From contig NZ_CP145905.1 of the NCBI RefSeq assembly GCF_036894955.1, positions 1,681,501-1,745,500 on the forward strand: DNA of 64,000 bases, in the 5' to 3' direction. Below, piece after piece: positions 56,335 to 64,000 of the stretch; positions within the stretch are counted from its first letter, which is position 1; each line of letters starts with the position of its first letter. The position numbers and the translations under genes are program-made. The notes beneath the pieces are model-generated. The model was not told the origin of the DNA and made no database searches. It saw nothing but the letters and a program-made list of their open reading frames with translations. The stretch comes from Paenibacillus sp. KS-LC4 (GTDB taxonomy: Bacteria > Bacillota > Bacilli > Paenibacillales > Paenibacillaceae).

Positions 56335-56414
56335 TATGTCTATATTATGCTATTCTATGACCTGAAAATCAAGGTTCTATGTTAAGCCGTGCTATATGAT
56401 CTGATAAGAGAAGC
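56335..56414 (+). promoter_or_regulatory. Shared regulatory element upstream of the sugar ABC operon
   Basis: The 40 bp from 56335 repeat the element at 52729 with 3 changes, and a looser match (GCTATA then GATAAGAGAAGC) follows. It lies in the gap between the AraC gene and the first permease gene, about 40-115 bp upstream of the latter. In this copy the inverted repeat is CCTGA-aaa-TCAAG, one base less symmetric. Confidence 0.7.
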
Positions 56415-56449
56415 ATGGAATGAGCTATATGTTATGAGGGGGAAATGGT

Positions 56450-57415
56450 GTGCCATCCGAATTTGTTAAAATCATCTCGCCTGCGAAAAAAAGTAAGCGG
56501 TTACGCAAGTCAGTTAAGCATAGCAGCTATCGGTTGTTTTTTATGGCTTTGCCGTTCCTGATTTTAGCCTTTTTATTTTCTTATTTGCCTTTGTATGGCT
56601 GGATATATGCATTTTACGATTATAGTCCGGCTCTAGGCATTTCCCAGTCTCCTTATGTCGGATTCAAATGGTTCACCACAATGGTTTCGAATGAAATGCA
56701 GCGTGCGGAGGTCATTCGTGTCCTGCGTAACACCTTTGGGATGAACATATTAGGTCTAATGACTTCGGTGTTTCCGGTCATATTCGCGCTTTTCTTGGTG
56801 GAGATCAAATCAACCTGGTACAAAAAAATGGTTCAGATATTAACCACGCTGCCTAATTTTATTAGTTGGGTGCTCGTCTATGCTTTTGTGTTCATGCTTT
56901 TCTCCACTCAGAGCGGCTTTGTCAATCAAGTGCTGATGAATGTGGGATGGATTTCGGAGCCGATCAATTATTTGGCCTCAGACAGTTATATATGGATCAA
57001 AATGACATTGTTAGGCTTGTGGAAAGGGCTGGGCTGGGGGGCGATCTTGTACATCGCAGCCATTGCCGGGATCGATCAGGAATTGTACGAGGCAGCCAAA
57101 GTGGATGGGGCAGGAAGGTTCAGATTGATGAGGCATGTGACCGTACCGGGGCTGATACCGACCTTTTTCGTTTTGCTGCTGCTGTCCATCGCCGGGTTCA
57201 TCAGCGCAGGCTTCGAACAATTTTATGTGTTTCAGAATGCGATCAACGCGAATGATATCGAAGTGCTGGATTTGTACGTTTACAATATCGGAATCGCGAA
57301 CTCCAGTTTCTCTTATTCGACGGCGGTAAGCATCCTGAAATCGTTGGTCAGCGTTGTCCTGCTTTTCATTGCGAATCGGTTATCAAAGATGATTCGGGGA
57401 GAAACGATCATTTAA
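56450..57415 (+). CDS. Sugar ABC transporter permease, LplB family
   Basis: A 321-residue membrane protein with six predicted helices. The EAA loop reads ELYEAAKVDGAGRFRLMRHVTVPGL, and the LplB-type ending is SILKSLVSVVLLFIANRLSKMIRGE. A basic N-terminus (KIISPAKKSKRLRKSVKHS) precedes the first helix. The start is GTG at 56450 after GAGGGGGAA. It pairs with the YtcP-like permease and the LipO-like binding protein as an oligosaccharide importer; no ATPase gene is present, and a shared MsmX-type ATPase is usual for this family. Confidence 0.92.
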   Translation: MPSEFVKIISPAKKSKRLRKSVKHSSYRLFFMALPFLILAFLFSYLPLYGWIYAFYDYSPALGISQSPYVGFKWFTTMVSNEMQRAEVIRVLRNTFGMNILGLMTSVFPVIFALFLVEIKSTWYKKMVQILTTLPNFISWVLVYAFVFMLFSTQSGFVNQVLMNVGWISEPINYLASDSYIWIKMTLLGLWKGLGWGAILYIAAIAGIDQELYEAAKVDGAGRFRLMRHVTVPGLIPTFFVLLLLSIAGFISAGFEQFYVFQNAINANDIEVLDLYVYNIGIANSSFSYSTAVSILKSLVSVVLLFIANRLSKMIRGETII

Positions 57416-57446
57416 TTCGGCAGTCGCCAGGAAAGGAGAATCAACT

Positions 57447-58340
57447 ATGGACTCGTGGGAAAAATCCCGATTCAGTTTGTTTTCAATCCTGAATTATACG
57501 ATGTTCGGATTGTTTACGCTGTTATGTATATTTCCGTTCTATTATTTGTTTATTAACACGATTAGCGATAATGATTTAAGCAGCAGGGGGCTAATCTTGT
57601 TTTTTCCGGAAGGGATACATTTTCAAAATTACTTGAAAGTGTTTCATGTTCAGGGCCTTAAGCTAGCCATGCTTGTATCGGTGAGCCGGACCGTTCTGGG
57701 AACCATATTGACCGTAGCGGCATCTGCTTTTCTCGGATATCTATTCACACGGAGCGAGATGTGGGGACGCAAGTTTTGGTACCGCTTTCTTATTCTGACG
57801 ATGTACTTCAATGCAGGGATTATCCCTTGGTTTATAACGATGAAAAATTTAGGGCTGATGAATAATTTTTGGGCGTATATTCTTCCTGGAATAGTCGTGC
57901 CGTTCAACATTATCCTTGTGAAAACGTTTATTGAATCGACACCGATCGCGCTGCAGGAATCGGCTCAAATCGACGGTGCAGGTTATATAACCATTTTCTA
58001 TAAGATTGTTATGCCTTTGATAACTCCGATATTGGCGACGTTAGCGATATTTACGGCTGTAGGGCAATGGAACAGCTTTACCGATACGCTGTTTCTCGTT
58101 AATGATTCCAAGCTGTTCACGCTGCAGTTCATTTTGTATCGTTATTTGAATGAGGCGAATTCACTTGCGGAAATGATGAGGAACTCTACGGTTGGCCAGG
58201 TCAGCCTTTCTCAAATGCCGACTCCGATGACCATCCAGACGACCGTTACGATTATCGTCGTTGCACCAATCCTGCTCGTCTATCCGTTCTTCCAGCGTTT
58301 CTTTGTCAAAGGCATTATGATCGGAGCAGTAAAGGGCTGA
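57447..58340 (+). CDS. Carbohydrate ABC transporter permease, YtcP family
   Basis: A 297-residue permease with six helices. YYLFINTISDNDLSSRGLIL is near the N-terminus, and the EAA loop is ALQESAQIDGAGYITIFYKIVMPLI. The C-terminus FFQRFFVKGIMIGAVKG is typical of YtcP proteins. AAAGGAGAA precedes the ATG, 31 nt after the first permease. Confidence 0.93.
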   Translation: MDSWEKSRFSLFSILNYTMFGLFTLLCIFPFYYLFINTISDNDLSSRGLILFFPEGIHFQNYLKVFHVQGLKLAMLVSVSRTVLGTILTVAASAFLGYLFTRSEMWGRKFWYRFLILTMYFNAGIIPWFITMKNLGLMNNFWAYILPGIVVPFNIILVKTFIESTPIALQESAQIDGAGYITIFYKIVMPLITPILATLAIFTAVGQWNSFTDTLFLVNDSKLFTLQFILYRYLNEANSLAEMMRNSTVGQVSLSQMPTPMTIQTTVTIIVVAPILLVYPFFQRFFVKGIMIGAVKG

Positions 58341-58403
58341 CCTTTGTTGTAATGCGAAGAGAAGGTTTCAGGGGATATAAAAACAAATCTGAGGTGAATT
58401 GAA

Positions 58404-60152
58404 ATGTTTACAAAAAGAAAAAAGTGGGCTTTCGTGATGTGTGTATGCAGCACTGTTCTTGCATTATCAGCATGCACTGGCAACGGCAATGGTGGGAATA
58501 CGACGTCTGGTACATCTAGTGTAACGGACGTCTCAAGCGCCGAACAGCTGCCCGAATTAACGATTAATGTACTCTCTCAGCTTACTAGCTACGCTGGACC
58601 GCAAGAGGGCTGGTTCGCTAAGGTCGTCAAGGACAAGTTCAATATCAAGCTGAATATCCAAAGCAGCACGGGTGAGGTAGTTGCTTCAAGGATGGCTTCG
58701 GGTGACTTGGGTGATCTTGTTGTGTGGGGTAACAATAGCAAAGAATATACGGATGCGATTAAAGGAGGCCTACTGCTGGACTGGAACAAGGACGGTCTGC
58801 TGGAGAGGTTCGGAAATCATATGAAAGAGAATGCAGGTCAAGCGATTGAAGCAAATAGGAAGCAGTTCGGCGACGGCAAGCACGTTTACGGCATTGGCCA
58901 TTCTGTCGGTTCCGGCGAAGGCTCGTCCGAAAGCAATAAGCTGACGTTTGGTCCGAGTATCCGTTGGGACCTGTATGAGAAGCTTGGCAGTCCGAAAATA
59001 ACCAAGATGGAGGATTACTTGCCCCTCCTAAAGCAGATGCAGGAGCTTGAGCCAAAGAGCGACAGCGGCAGGAAGACGTACGGATTTTCACTTTGGTCGG
59101 AATGGGACGGCAATTCGATGAATTTAGGGAACATCGGGGCCTACTACGGCTACATCAATGGCGATGGCTTTAACCCGAGCGATATGATTCTGACATCCGT
59201 GACGGAGCAAAAATATCAGGGTCTTATCGACGACAGCAGCTATTACATGAAAGGTCTGGCGTTTTATTATAAAGCCAATCAGATGGGCCTGCTTGATCCA
59301 GACTCGGTGACGCAGAAATTTGGGGACGTTTCCAGCAAGCTCAAAGATGGCCAGTTTTTCTTTACTCCGTTTACATGGATGGACGATACGTACAATACCC
59401 CGAATCATCTTTCAGCAGGCAAGGGCTTGATGCCTGTGCCGTTTTCGGAAGAGAAGGCGGTTACGTTCGGCTATACGCCGTATGGCGGCGAACGTGTTTG
59501 GTCGATCGGAGCCAAAGCGAAAGAGCCGGCTCGCATTATGATGTTCCTTGACTGGTTGTACTCACCTGAAGGCATTATGACGGTGAACAATGGTCCGAAG
59601 GGCCTTGCTTGGGATATTAAGGACGGCAAAGCTTACGTGACCGATTACGGCTGGGGGGCATTCCCGTCCAATGAAACGCCGGTTCCAGAGGAATACGGCG
59701 GGGGCAGCTTCAATTCGGGTATGTCTAAGATCAATAACACCACGATATCAAGCATGATGATCAACCCTGAAACCGGTGAGCCGTATAACCGCGAAATGTG
59801 GTCGTCGTCGCTCGGACATAACCCGAATCAGGTTGAGTTGAGCTGGCGCGATGCGATGGGGGTAAGCACACAGAAGGAATATTACACCAATAACAATATG
59901 GTCGCCATAACGAAACAGACCTTTACAGGCGAAGCCCCGATTCAGCTTCCTACTGACATTCAACAAAAGCAGAACGAAGTCGGCAAGGTGATCAAAGAAT
60001 ACTCCTGGAAGATGGTTATCGCGAAGAACGACACCGAATTCAACAAACTGAAGCAGCAAATGATGGAGAAGGCTAAAGGTCTTGGTTACGACGAAGTTGT
60101 CGCTTGGCAAATGGAGCAAACGAAGAAGACGGTTTGGGCGCACAATCCATAA
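58404..60152 (+). CDS. Sugar-binding lipoprotein (LipO/YtcQ-like) of the ABC transporter
   Basis: A 582-residue extracellular solute-binding protein. The lipobox is LSAC with the lipidated Cys at C24. The mature part shows family-typical LTINVLSQLTSYAGPQEGWF, GDLGDLVVWGN and WLYSPEGIMTVNNGPKGLAW. It is larger than classical maltose-binding proteins, as usual for the LplB/YtcP-linked group. The ligand is probably a cello- or other plant oligosaccharide, given the GH9 gene, but this is inferred. GAGGTGAA precedes the ATG. Confidence 0.92.
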   Translation: MFTKRKKWAFVMCVCSTVLALSACTGNGNGGNTTSGTSSVTDVSSAEQLPELTINVLSQLTSYAGPQEGWFAKVVKDKFNIKLNIQSSTGEVVASRMASGDLGDLVVWGNNSKEYTDAIKGGLLLDWNKDGLLERFGNHMKENAGQAIEANRKQFGDGKHVYGIGHSVGSGEGSSESNKLTFGPSIRWDLYEKLGSPKITKMEDYLPLLKQMQELEPKSDSGRKTYGFSLWSEWDGNSMNLGNIGAYYGYINGDGFNPSDMILTSVTEQKYQGLIDDSSYYMKGLAFYYKANQMGLLDPDSVTQKFGDVSSKLKDGQFFFTPFTWMDDTYNTPNHLSAGKGLMPVPFSEEKAVTFGYTPYGGERVWSIGAKAKEPARIMMFLDWLYSPEGIMTVNNGPKGLAWDIKDGKAYVTDYGWGAFPSNETPVPEEYGGGSFNSGMSKINNTTISSMMINPETGEPYNREMWSSSLGHNPNQVELSWRDAMGVSTQKEYYTNNNMVAITKQTFTGEAPIQLPTDIQQKQNEVGKVIKEYSWKMVIAKNDTEFNKLKQQMMEKAKGLGYDEVVAWQMEQTKKTVWAHNP

Positions 60153-60315
60153 TCGTAATTTGACTAAACAGCTTAGCTTTACCTATCCAATAAGCGAATA
60201 GGGCTCCGTTAAAGCTACTCTTCTAATTAGGTTAGGCTTCTTGCAACTTTTACCAAAATATATCGTCTATTCTTTTATGGAAAATATTGATTTTCTACAG
60301 AGAAGAGAGGTTGCA

Positions 60316-61809
60316 ATGATTCAAAAAAAGCCGAATTGGCAGGGGTGGATAATGAAGAAGCTTGGTTTTTTGTTGGTATTATTCATTTATTTATTGGCGC
60401 TTCCAGACAACAGCTTTGCAGCAGCAGTCGTAGATACGAGGGTGATTTTGGACGGAACGGAGCTTGTCCAGCCTGAAAATACGAAGGCCGAAATTATGGA
60501 TAAAAAAGTAATGGTCCCGATTCGCATTGTATCGGAAAGCTTGGGCTACGACGTGCTGTGGAATAAGCAGGCACAGACCGTCACGATTAGCAAAGAGGAC
60601 ACACACATTGAAATGACGGTAGGCCAGAAAACGGCGAAGATCAATACGGAAACCGTATTTATAGATGCTCCTCCTGTTATTAAAAAAGGAACAACGCTCG
60701 TTCCGCTGCGCTTCGTAGGCGAGCAGATGAACCTGAAGGTTGGCTGGAACAACAAGACGAAGACGGTCACATTGACAAGCCCTATTCCAGAGGTAATCGT
60801 TGAGGAGGGGGAAACGGACCCAACCACATCGCCGCCAGACGAAACGGGAGGGAGCATTATTGATGGAGCTATCCCGAATGAATTATCGACAGTAAGCGCT
60901 ATCAGCTTTAGTGACAATCGTCTTATCGTCACGACAAGCGGCAAAGTAGGGCCGAAAATTTTCGCAATGAAGGCGCCGGATCGCCTTGTCATTGATTTGC
61001 CAAATTCGGCTTTTGCCCCGACGTTTGGCGATGGACAGGTGCTAAATGGCAGCCAGATGGGCGAGCTTATAATCACGGACAGCTCAGAGGTTACGAAGGT
61101 GCGTTATTCTCTATTTACCCGCGAGCCATCAGCTATTCGCATCGTTTTGGATTTGAGACAGGCGACCTCCTATCAGCTTGTCAGCGATGATTCTGGGCTG
61201 TACGTCGTAGACTTAAATGTGGACGGAGATGTAGACGGGGCGCCGATTGTGCCGCCAATCGGTGCGGATGGCAAAAAAATCGTAGTCATTGATCCGGGTC
61301 ATGGCGGCGCTGAGCCAGGTAAGGTAGCGCTGACAGGCTTGCAGGAAAAAATTCTGAACCTGACGCTTTCCTTAAAAGTCGAGCAGTTGCTGAAGCAGGT
61401 GTCTGCCATTAATGTAGTGATGACACGAACCGATGATACGACACTCAGCCTTTCAAGTCGTGCGCAGCTGGCAAATGCGCTGAATGCCGATATGTTCGTC
61501 TCCGTGCATGCCAACAGCTTTACGACCTCTACACCTTCGGGTACGGAGACGTATTATGCGCGGGATTCGAGCATACCATTAGCTAAGACGATTCATCGCT
61601 ATTTGCTGGAAGCGACTGGACTCAAAGATCGTGGAGTGAAATATAACAATTACCACGTCATCCGGGAGACAACGATGCCAGCGGTTCTGCTTGAGACAGG
61701 CTTTATGAGCAACCCGTCGGATTTGGCGGTTATTACGAATGAAGCGGTGCAAATGCGAATGGCAACGGGCATCGTTGAGGGAATTAAAGAATATTTGGGT
61801 ATTAAATAG
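60316..61809 (+). CDS. N-acetylmuramoyl-L-alanine amidase (Amidase_3) with copper-amine-oxidase-N and AMIN domains
   Basis: A 497-residue exported amidase. After the signal segment (KLGFLLVLFIYLLALP, cut near SFAAA) come a copper-amine-oxidase-N-like domain (VPIRIVSESLGYDVLWN, VPLRFVGEQMNLKVGWNN), an acidic linker, and an AMIN domain (FAMKAPDRLVIDLPNSAF). The Amidase_3 catalytic domain has zinc ligands in DPGHGGAEPG, NLTLSLKVE and SVHANSF, and the catalytic Glu in LLETGFMSNP. It cleaves the MurNAc-L-Ala bond. The ATG at 60316 has AGAGAGG upstream. An internal ATG at 60352 (MKKLGFL) would give a more standard signal peptide. Confidence 0.9.
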   Translation: MIQKKPNWQGWIMKKLGFLLVLFIYLLALPDNSFAAAVVDTRVILDGTELVQPENTKAEIMDKKVMVPIRIVSESLGYDVLWNKQAQTVTISKEDTHIEMTVGQKTAKINTETVFIDAPPVIKKGTTLVPLRFVGEQMNLKVGWNNKTKTVTLTSPIPEVIVEEGETDPTTSPPDETGGSIIDGAIPNELSTVSAISFSDNRLIVTTSGKVGPKIFAMKAPDRLVIDLPNSAFAPTFGDGQVLNGSQMGELIITDSSEVTKVRYSLFTREPSAIRIVLDLRQATSYQLVSDDSGLYVVDLNVDGDVDGAPIVPPIGADGKKIVVIDPGHGGAEPGKVALTGLQEKILNLTLSLKVEQLLKQVSAINVVMTRTDDTTLSLSSRAQLANALNADMFVSVHANSFTTSTPSGTETYYARDSSIPLAKTIHRYLLEATGLKDRGVKYNNYHVIRETTMPAVLLETGFMSNPSDLAVITNEAVQMRMATGIVEGIKEYLGIK

Positions 61810-61849
61810 TACAGCTTGTTTCTTTCAATTCCAAGGAGGTGGAGTTTGA

Positions 61850-62434
61850 ATGAACACAAAGATTACTATTGCGGCGCTCCTGTTCATCGTTATGACGACT
61901 GCAGGCTGCGCGGACAAGTCGTCAGCCCACCCGGCGCCAGAGGTTTCTTTAGATGCAATACCATCCAAGACGGTCACGGCGGCCGCGGCTGCGGAGCCGC
62001 AGCAAGCGGCCGAGGCTCCGGTGCCGTCTGCGGAGGTGAAGACGCGGACCATTGAAGCTTTTTTTTCAGACCCGCAAGGGGAAAAGCTGGATAAAGCGGG
62101 TGTGCAGATTTCTTTTTCCACTCCTGCTCAGAAATATACGGCGGCCTTTACAGCTTTACAGCATAGCGACAATGCCGAACGGATACCGCTCTGGTCGAAG
62201 GAGATTGAGCTGAAATCGGTCCATTTTAACAATGGGGCACTTACGCTCGACATTCATATGCCTGACACGGCGCGTCTCGGATCGGGTAGCGAGATACTCG
62301 CTTTGGATGCTTTAACATGGACGTTATTCCAATTCACAGAGGTTAAAACGATTGATCTGCTCGTCGATGGCAAGCAGGTGGAAAGCTTAATGGGACATGT
62401 CGATTTAGAGCATCCCATGACGAGAGGGAAATAA
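61850..62434 (+). CDS. GerMN-domain lipoprotein
   Basis: A 194-residue lipoprotein. The lipobox is TAGC with lipidated C20. A low-complexity Ala/Pro/Glu linker leads to a GerMN domain (about 65-190: VKTRTIEAFFSDPQGEKL, ARLGSGSEILALDALTWTL, VKTIDLLVDGKQVESLMGHV). GerM-type domains occur in spore cortex and germination proteins and beside amidase genes. AAGGAGGTGG precedes the ATG, 40 nt after the amidase stop, indicating a cell-wall operon. Confidence 0.88.
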   Translation: MNTKITIAALLFIVMTTAGCADKSSAHPAPEVSLDAIPSKTVTAAAAAEPQQAAEAPVPSAEVKTRTIEAFFSDPQGEKLDKAGVQISFSTPAQKYTAAFTALQHSDNAERIPLWSKEIELKSVHFNNGALTLDIHMPDTARLGSGSEILALDALTWTLFQFTEVKTIDLLVDGKQVESLMGHVDLEHPMTRGK

Positions 62435-62587
62435 GCTTAATGAAAACGAAGGCTCACACTGCCATGTTTCATCTTCGCTCTTAAGAGGTAAAGAGACCTG
62501 TAACCCAATCGGTAAAGCGACGTACAATGATTCGTTGCAGGTAGAAGGCAGGCTTCACTATAGCCGCATAAAGCCGCATCGTTCATC
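62435..62587. other. Gap downstream of the GerMN gene
   Basis: No gene was recognised. A 14-codon ORF (from ATG at 62440) lacks a ribosome-binding site. A complementary pair, GAAGGCaGGCTTC, lies near 62545, and the terminator follows. Confidence 0.3.
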
Positions 62588-62627
62588 AAGAAGCCAGCCT
62601 TCACCTAAGCGTGGAGGCTGGCTTCTT
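62588..62627. terminator. Stem-loop terminator downstream of the amidase/GerMN operon
   Basis: AAGAAGCCAGCCT and AGGCTGGCTTCTT form a perfect 13-bp stem with a 14-nt loop. The tail GCGGCGC is not T-rich, so it may act as an mRNA 3' end or a modest terminator. Confidence 0.6.
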
Positions 62628-62785
62628 GCGGCGCATTAAGATTAAGATTGTGCCGGTGGTGGAGTACAGAAAAAAAGCGGCAGGCGGCATTTCGGTAGTG
62701 AAGTCTTGCCTTCAGGCTAACCAAGAGCGAGGAACGATGGTATGATGAGGAGATAGCAGACTTATTATGATGCAGGAGATGAATC

Positions 62786-63568
62786 ATGGATTTTGCAAAG
62801 CTGAATTCCTTAACGAAATATCCGAGTATCCTCACCTATCACGAGCTGGGGGAACGAGGCCGTTTAAACGATAGGTTAACTGAGGGCGAAGCCTTCGATT
62901 CGGATAAGCCCATTTATGTTTTTGAAAAAGTGGATGGGGAAAATGCGCGTATTATACTGCTGCATAGTGAGGCCGGAACGGACTATTTGATTGGCTCACG
63001 GGAGGAGCTGCTTTTTGCCAAGGGTGATCGAATCGGCAATCCTTACGGCAATATGGCGACCTTGTTAACGCCAATTGCGGAGCGGATGCAGGCAAGCTTG
63101 GCGGATGGAGGGCTGGGCCTGACGGTTATTTATCAGGAAAGCTATGGCGGGAAAACAAAGGCGGCCAAAAATTATACGTCCAGCGGGAGCCAGGGCTATC
63201 GGGTGTTTGATCTGTTTTCGCTGTCGCATGAAGAGCTTCAGCATTTGCTGACACTGCCCATTGACCAAATTGCGAAATGGCGCGATCATGGCGGTCAGCC
63301 CTTTTATCAAGAGGCGGATAAGGCGGCGTTTATCGAGCGCTGGAATCTTGATGCTGCACCGCTGCTGGCTGTGCTGGATGGAGCGGCATTTCCAGTCGGT
63401 CTGGAGGAGACGAGCCGTTTTCTCAGTGATTTTGCGGCTACGCGTGTAGGAATGGATGCAGCTGGAAAATCGGAAGGGATCATTGTACGAACCGCCGATC
63501 GCAAAAGGATACGTAAAATCAGGTTCGAGGATTATGAACGAACCTTTAGAAATGTGCCGAAGGCATGA
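62786..63568 (+). CDS. RNA ligase-family nucleotidyltransferase
   Basis: A 260-residue covalent-nucleotidyltransferase-fold protein. Motif I is EKVDGENARI with the AMP-accepting lysine K48. Motif III-like YRVFDLFSL, motif IV EGIIVRT and motif V KIRFEDY follow in order. This is the core of RNA ligases (PF09414-like). There is no OB-fold or tRNA-splicing extension, so it is close to the minimal ligase size. It would seal 5'-phosphate/3'-OH nicks using ATP. AGGAGATG precedes the ATG. Its stop overlaps the next start by 4 nt. It lies 10 kb from the RtcB island, and no shared regulation is visible. Confidence 0.82.
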   Translation: MDFAKLNSLTKYPSILTYHELGERGRLNDRLTEGEAFDSDKPIYVFEKVDGENARIILLHSEAGTDYLIGSREELLFAKGDRIGNPYGNMATLLTPIAERMQASLADGGLGLTVIYQESYGGKTKAAKNYTSSGSQGYRVFDLFSLSHEELQHLLTLPIDQIAKWRDHGGQPFYQEADKAAFIERWNLDAAPLLAVLDGAAFPVGLEETSRFLSDFAATRVGMDAAGKSEGIIVRTADRKRIRKIRFEDYERTFRNVPKA

Positions 63569-64000
63569 ACAATTTGCTAGTGTCGGGCTACCGCGCGCAT
63601 GAGTTGAACATTTTTAATCAAAAGCATGAGGGTATTGCCTATATTAAGCAGGCGATTACGAATAAGCTGCTGCCGCTCATTGATGATGGCTTGCAGTGGG
63701 TCATTACGCCCGGCCAATATGGTGTTGATCTGTGGGCTTGCGAAGCAGTCATTGCGCTTAAGCCGCATTATCCGCAGCTCAGGCTTTCTATTATTACGGC
63801 GTACAGTAATCCGGAAGAGAAGTGGAAGGATGACAAGAAGGAATATTATGAGCAGGTGCTGAAGGGCGTCGATTATTATGCGTCGGTCAGTGACAAGCCC
63901 TATGATGGCATTTGGCAGCTGCAAGCGAGGGATGAGCTGCTGTTTCGCAAAACCGATGGCATTTTACTCGTGTACGATGAGGATGCAGGAGAAGGCAGTC
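63565..64000 (+). CDS. YpsA-like SLOG-domain protein (DUF1273), cut by window edge
   Basis: The first 145 residues are visible and open to the window end. They start MNNLLVSGYRAHELNIFNQK, then QWVITPGQYGVDLWACEAVI, LSIITAYSNPEEKW and KTDGILLVYDEDAGEGS. These match YpsA (about 180 residues), a SLOG-superfamily protein whose B. subtilis member affects cell division. SLOG folds bind nucleotide-derived ligands. The ATGA overlap with the RNA ligase gene shows translational coupling, which raises the question of a shared nucleotide-related role. Confidence 0.88.
   Translation, partial: MNNLLVSGYRAHELNIFNQKHEGIAYIKQAITNKLLPLIDDGLQWVITPGQYGVDLWACEAVIALKPHYPQLRLSIITAYSNPEEKWKDDKKEYYEQVLKGVDYYASVSDKPYDGIWQLQARDELLFRKTDGILLVYDEDAGEGS

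Overview
The window looks like the chromosome of an endospore-forming, plant-biomass-degrading member of the Bacillales, most likely Paenibacillus or a close relative. The evidence is a PrkA spore-associated kinase, SpoVR, a GerMN lipoprotein, a BclA-like collagen glycoprotein, an SLH-domain protein, LplB/YtcP/LipO-type sugar ABC genes beside an AraC regulator and a GH9 cellulase, and a GH51 arabinofuranosidase. Most genes have strong Gram-positive ribosome-binding sites. The genus is an inference; there is no rRNA gene in the window.

Layout. 0-8 kb: a DUF2161 nuclease-fold gene (cut by the edge), prkA, then a toxin/immunity insert (a VgrG-like protein ending in a deaminase-fold toxin, plus a SUKH immunity protein) flanked by a 140-bp direct repeat of the prkA 3' end, then a HemAT-like globin sensor. 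8-11.4 kb: a three-gene ATP-grasp / alpha-E / transglutaminase operon. 11.5-18.6 kb: a secreted protein, a lone ABC-type ATPase, a very long collagen-like protein and a glycosyltransferase. 18.6-28.4 kb: RidA, SpoVR, a bicupin oxalate decarboxylase homologue, an unusual carbamoyltransferase, a KinB-like kinase, an arabinofuranosidase with an ArsR-type regulator, and an NlpC/P60 hydrolase. 28.6-39.6 kb: odhAB (minus strand), an SLH protein, two HD-domain proteins, an HNH protein, a DUF4190 protein, an S9 peptidase and a cupin.

39.8-43.7 kb: a self-contained 21-codon gene with its own promoter and terminator, followed by an NTPase/TPR protein and an MFS transporter, which could be a peptide signal or peptide product system. 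43.7-52.7 kb: an RNA-repair island. Two tandem WYL regulators diverge from rtcB1, a slipin, an RlaP-type nucleotidyltransferase, rtcB2 and kptA. The two large gaps inside it are rich in RNA secondary structure: a tRNA-like (possibly Y-RNA-like) element between rtcB1 and the slipin gene, and a promoter / upstream ORF / hairpin / intrinsic terminator leader ahead of the rlaP-rtcB2-kptA operon. This island is the strongest candidate for an undescribed regulated system in the window.

52.7-60.2 kb: a cellulose-utilisation locus (GH9, AraC, two permeases, solute-binding lipoprotein), with a 40-bp near-identical element upstream of both the GH9 gene and the transporter operon. 60.3-64 kb: a cell-wall amidase, a GerMN lipoprotein, an RNA ligase and a YpsA-like protein (cut by the edge). 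Two families of intergenic palindromic repeats are scattered through the window, with three and two copies. All family assignments come from reading motifs; no searches or folding programs were run.
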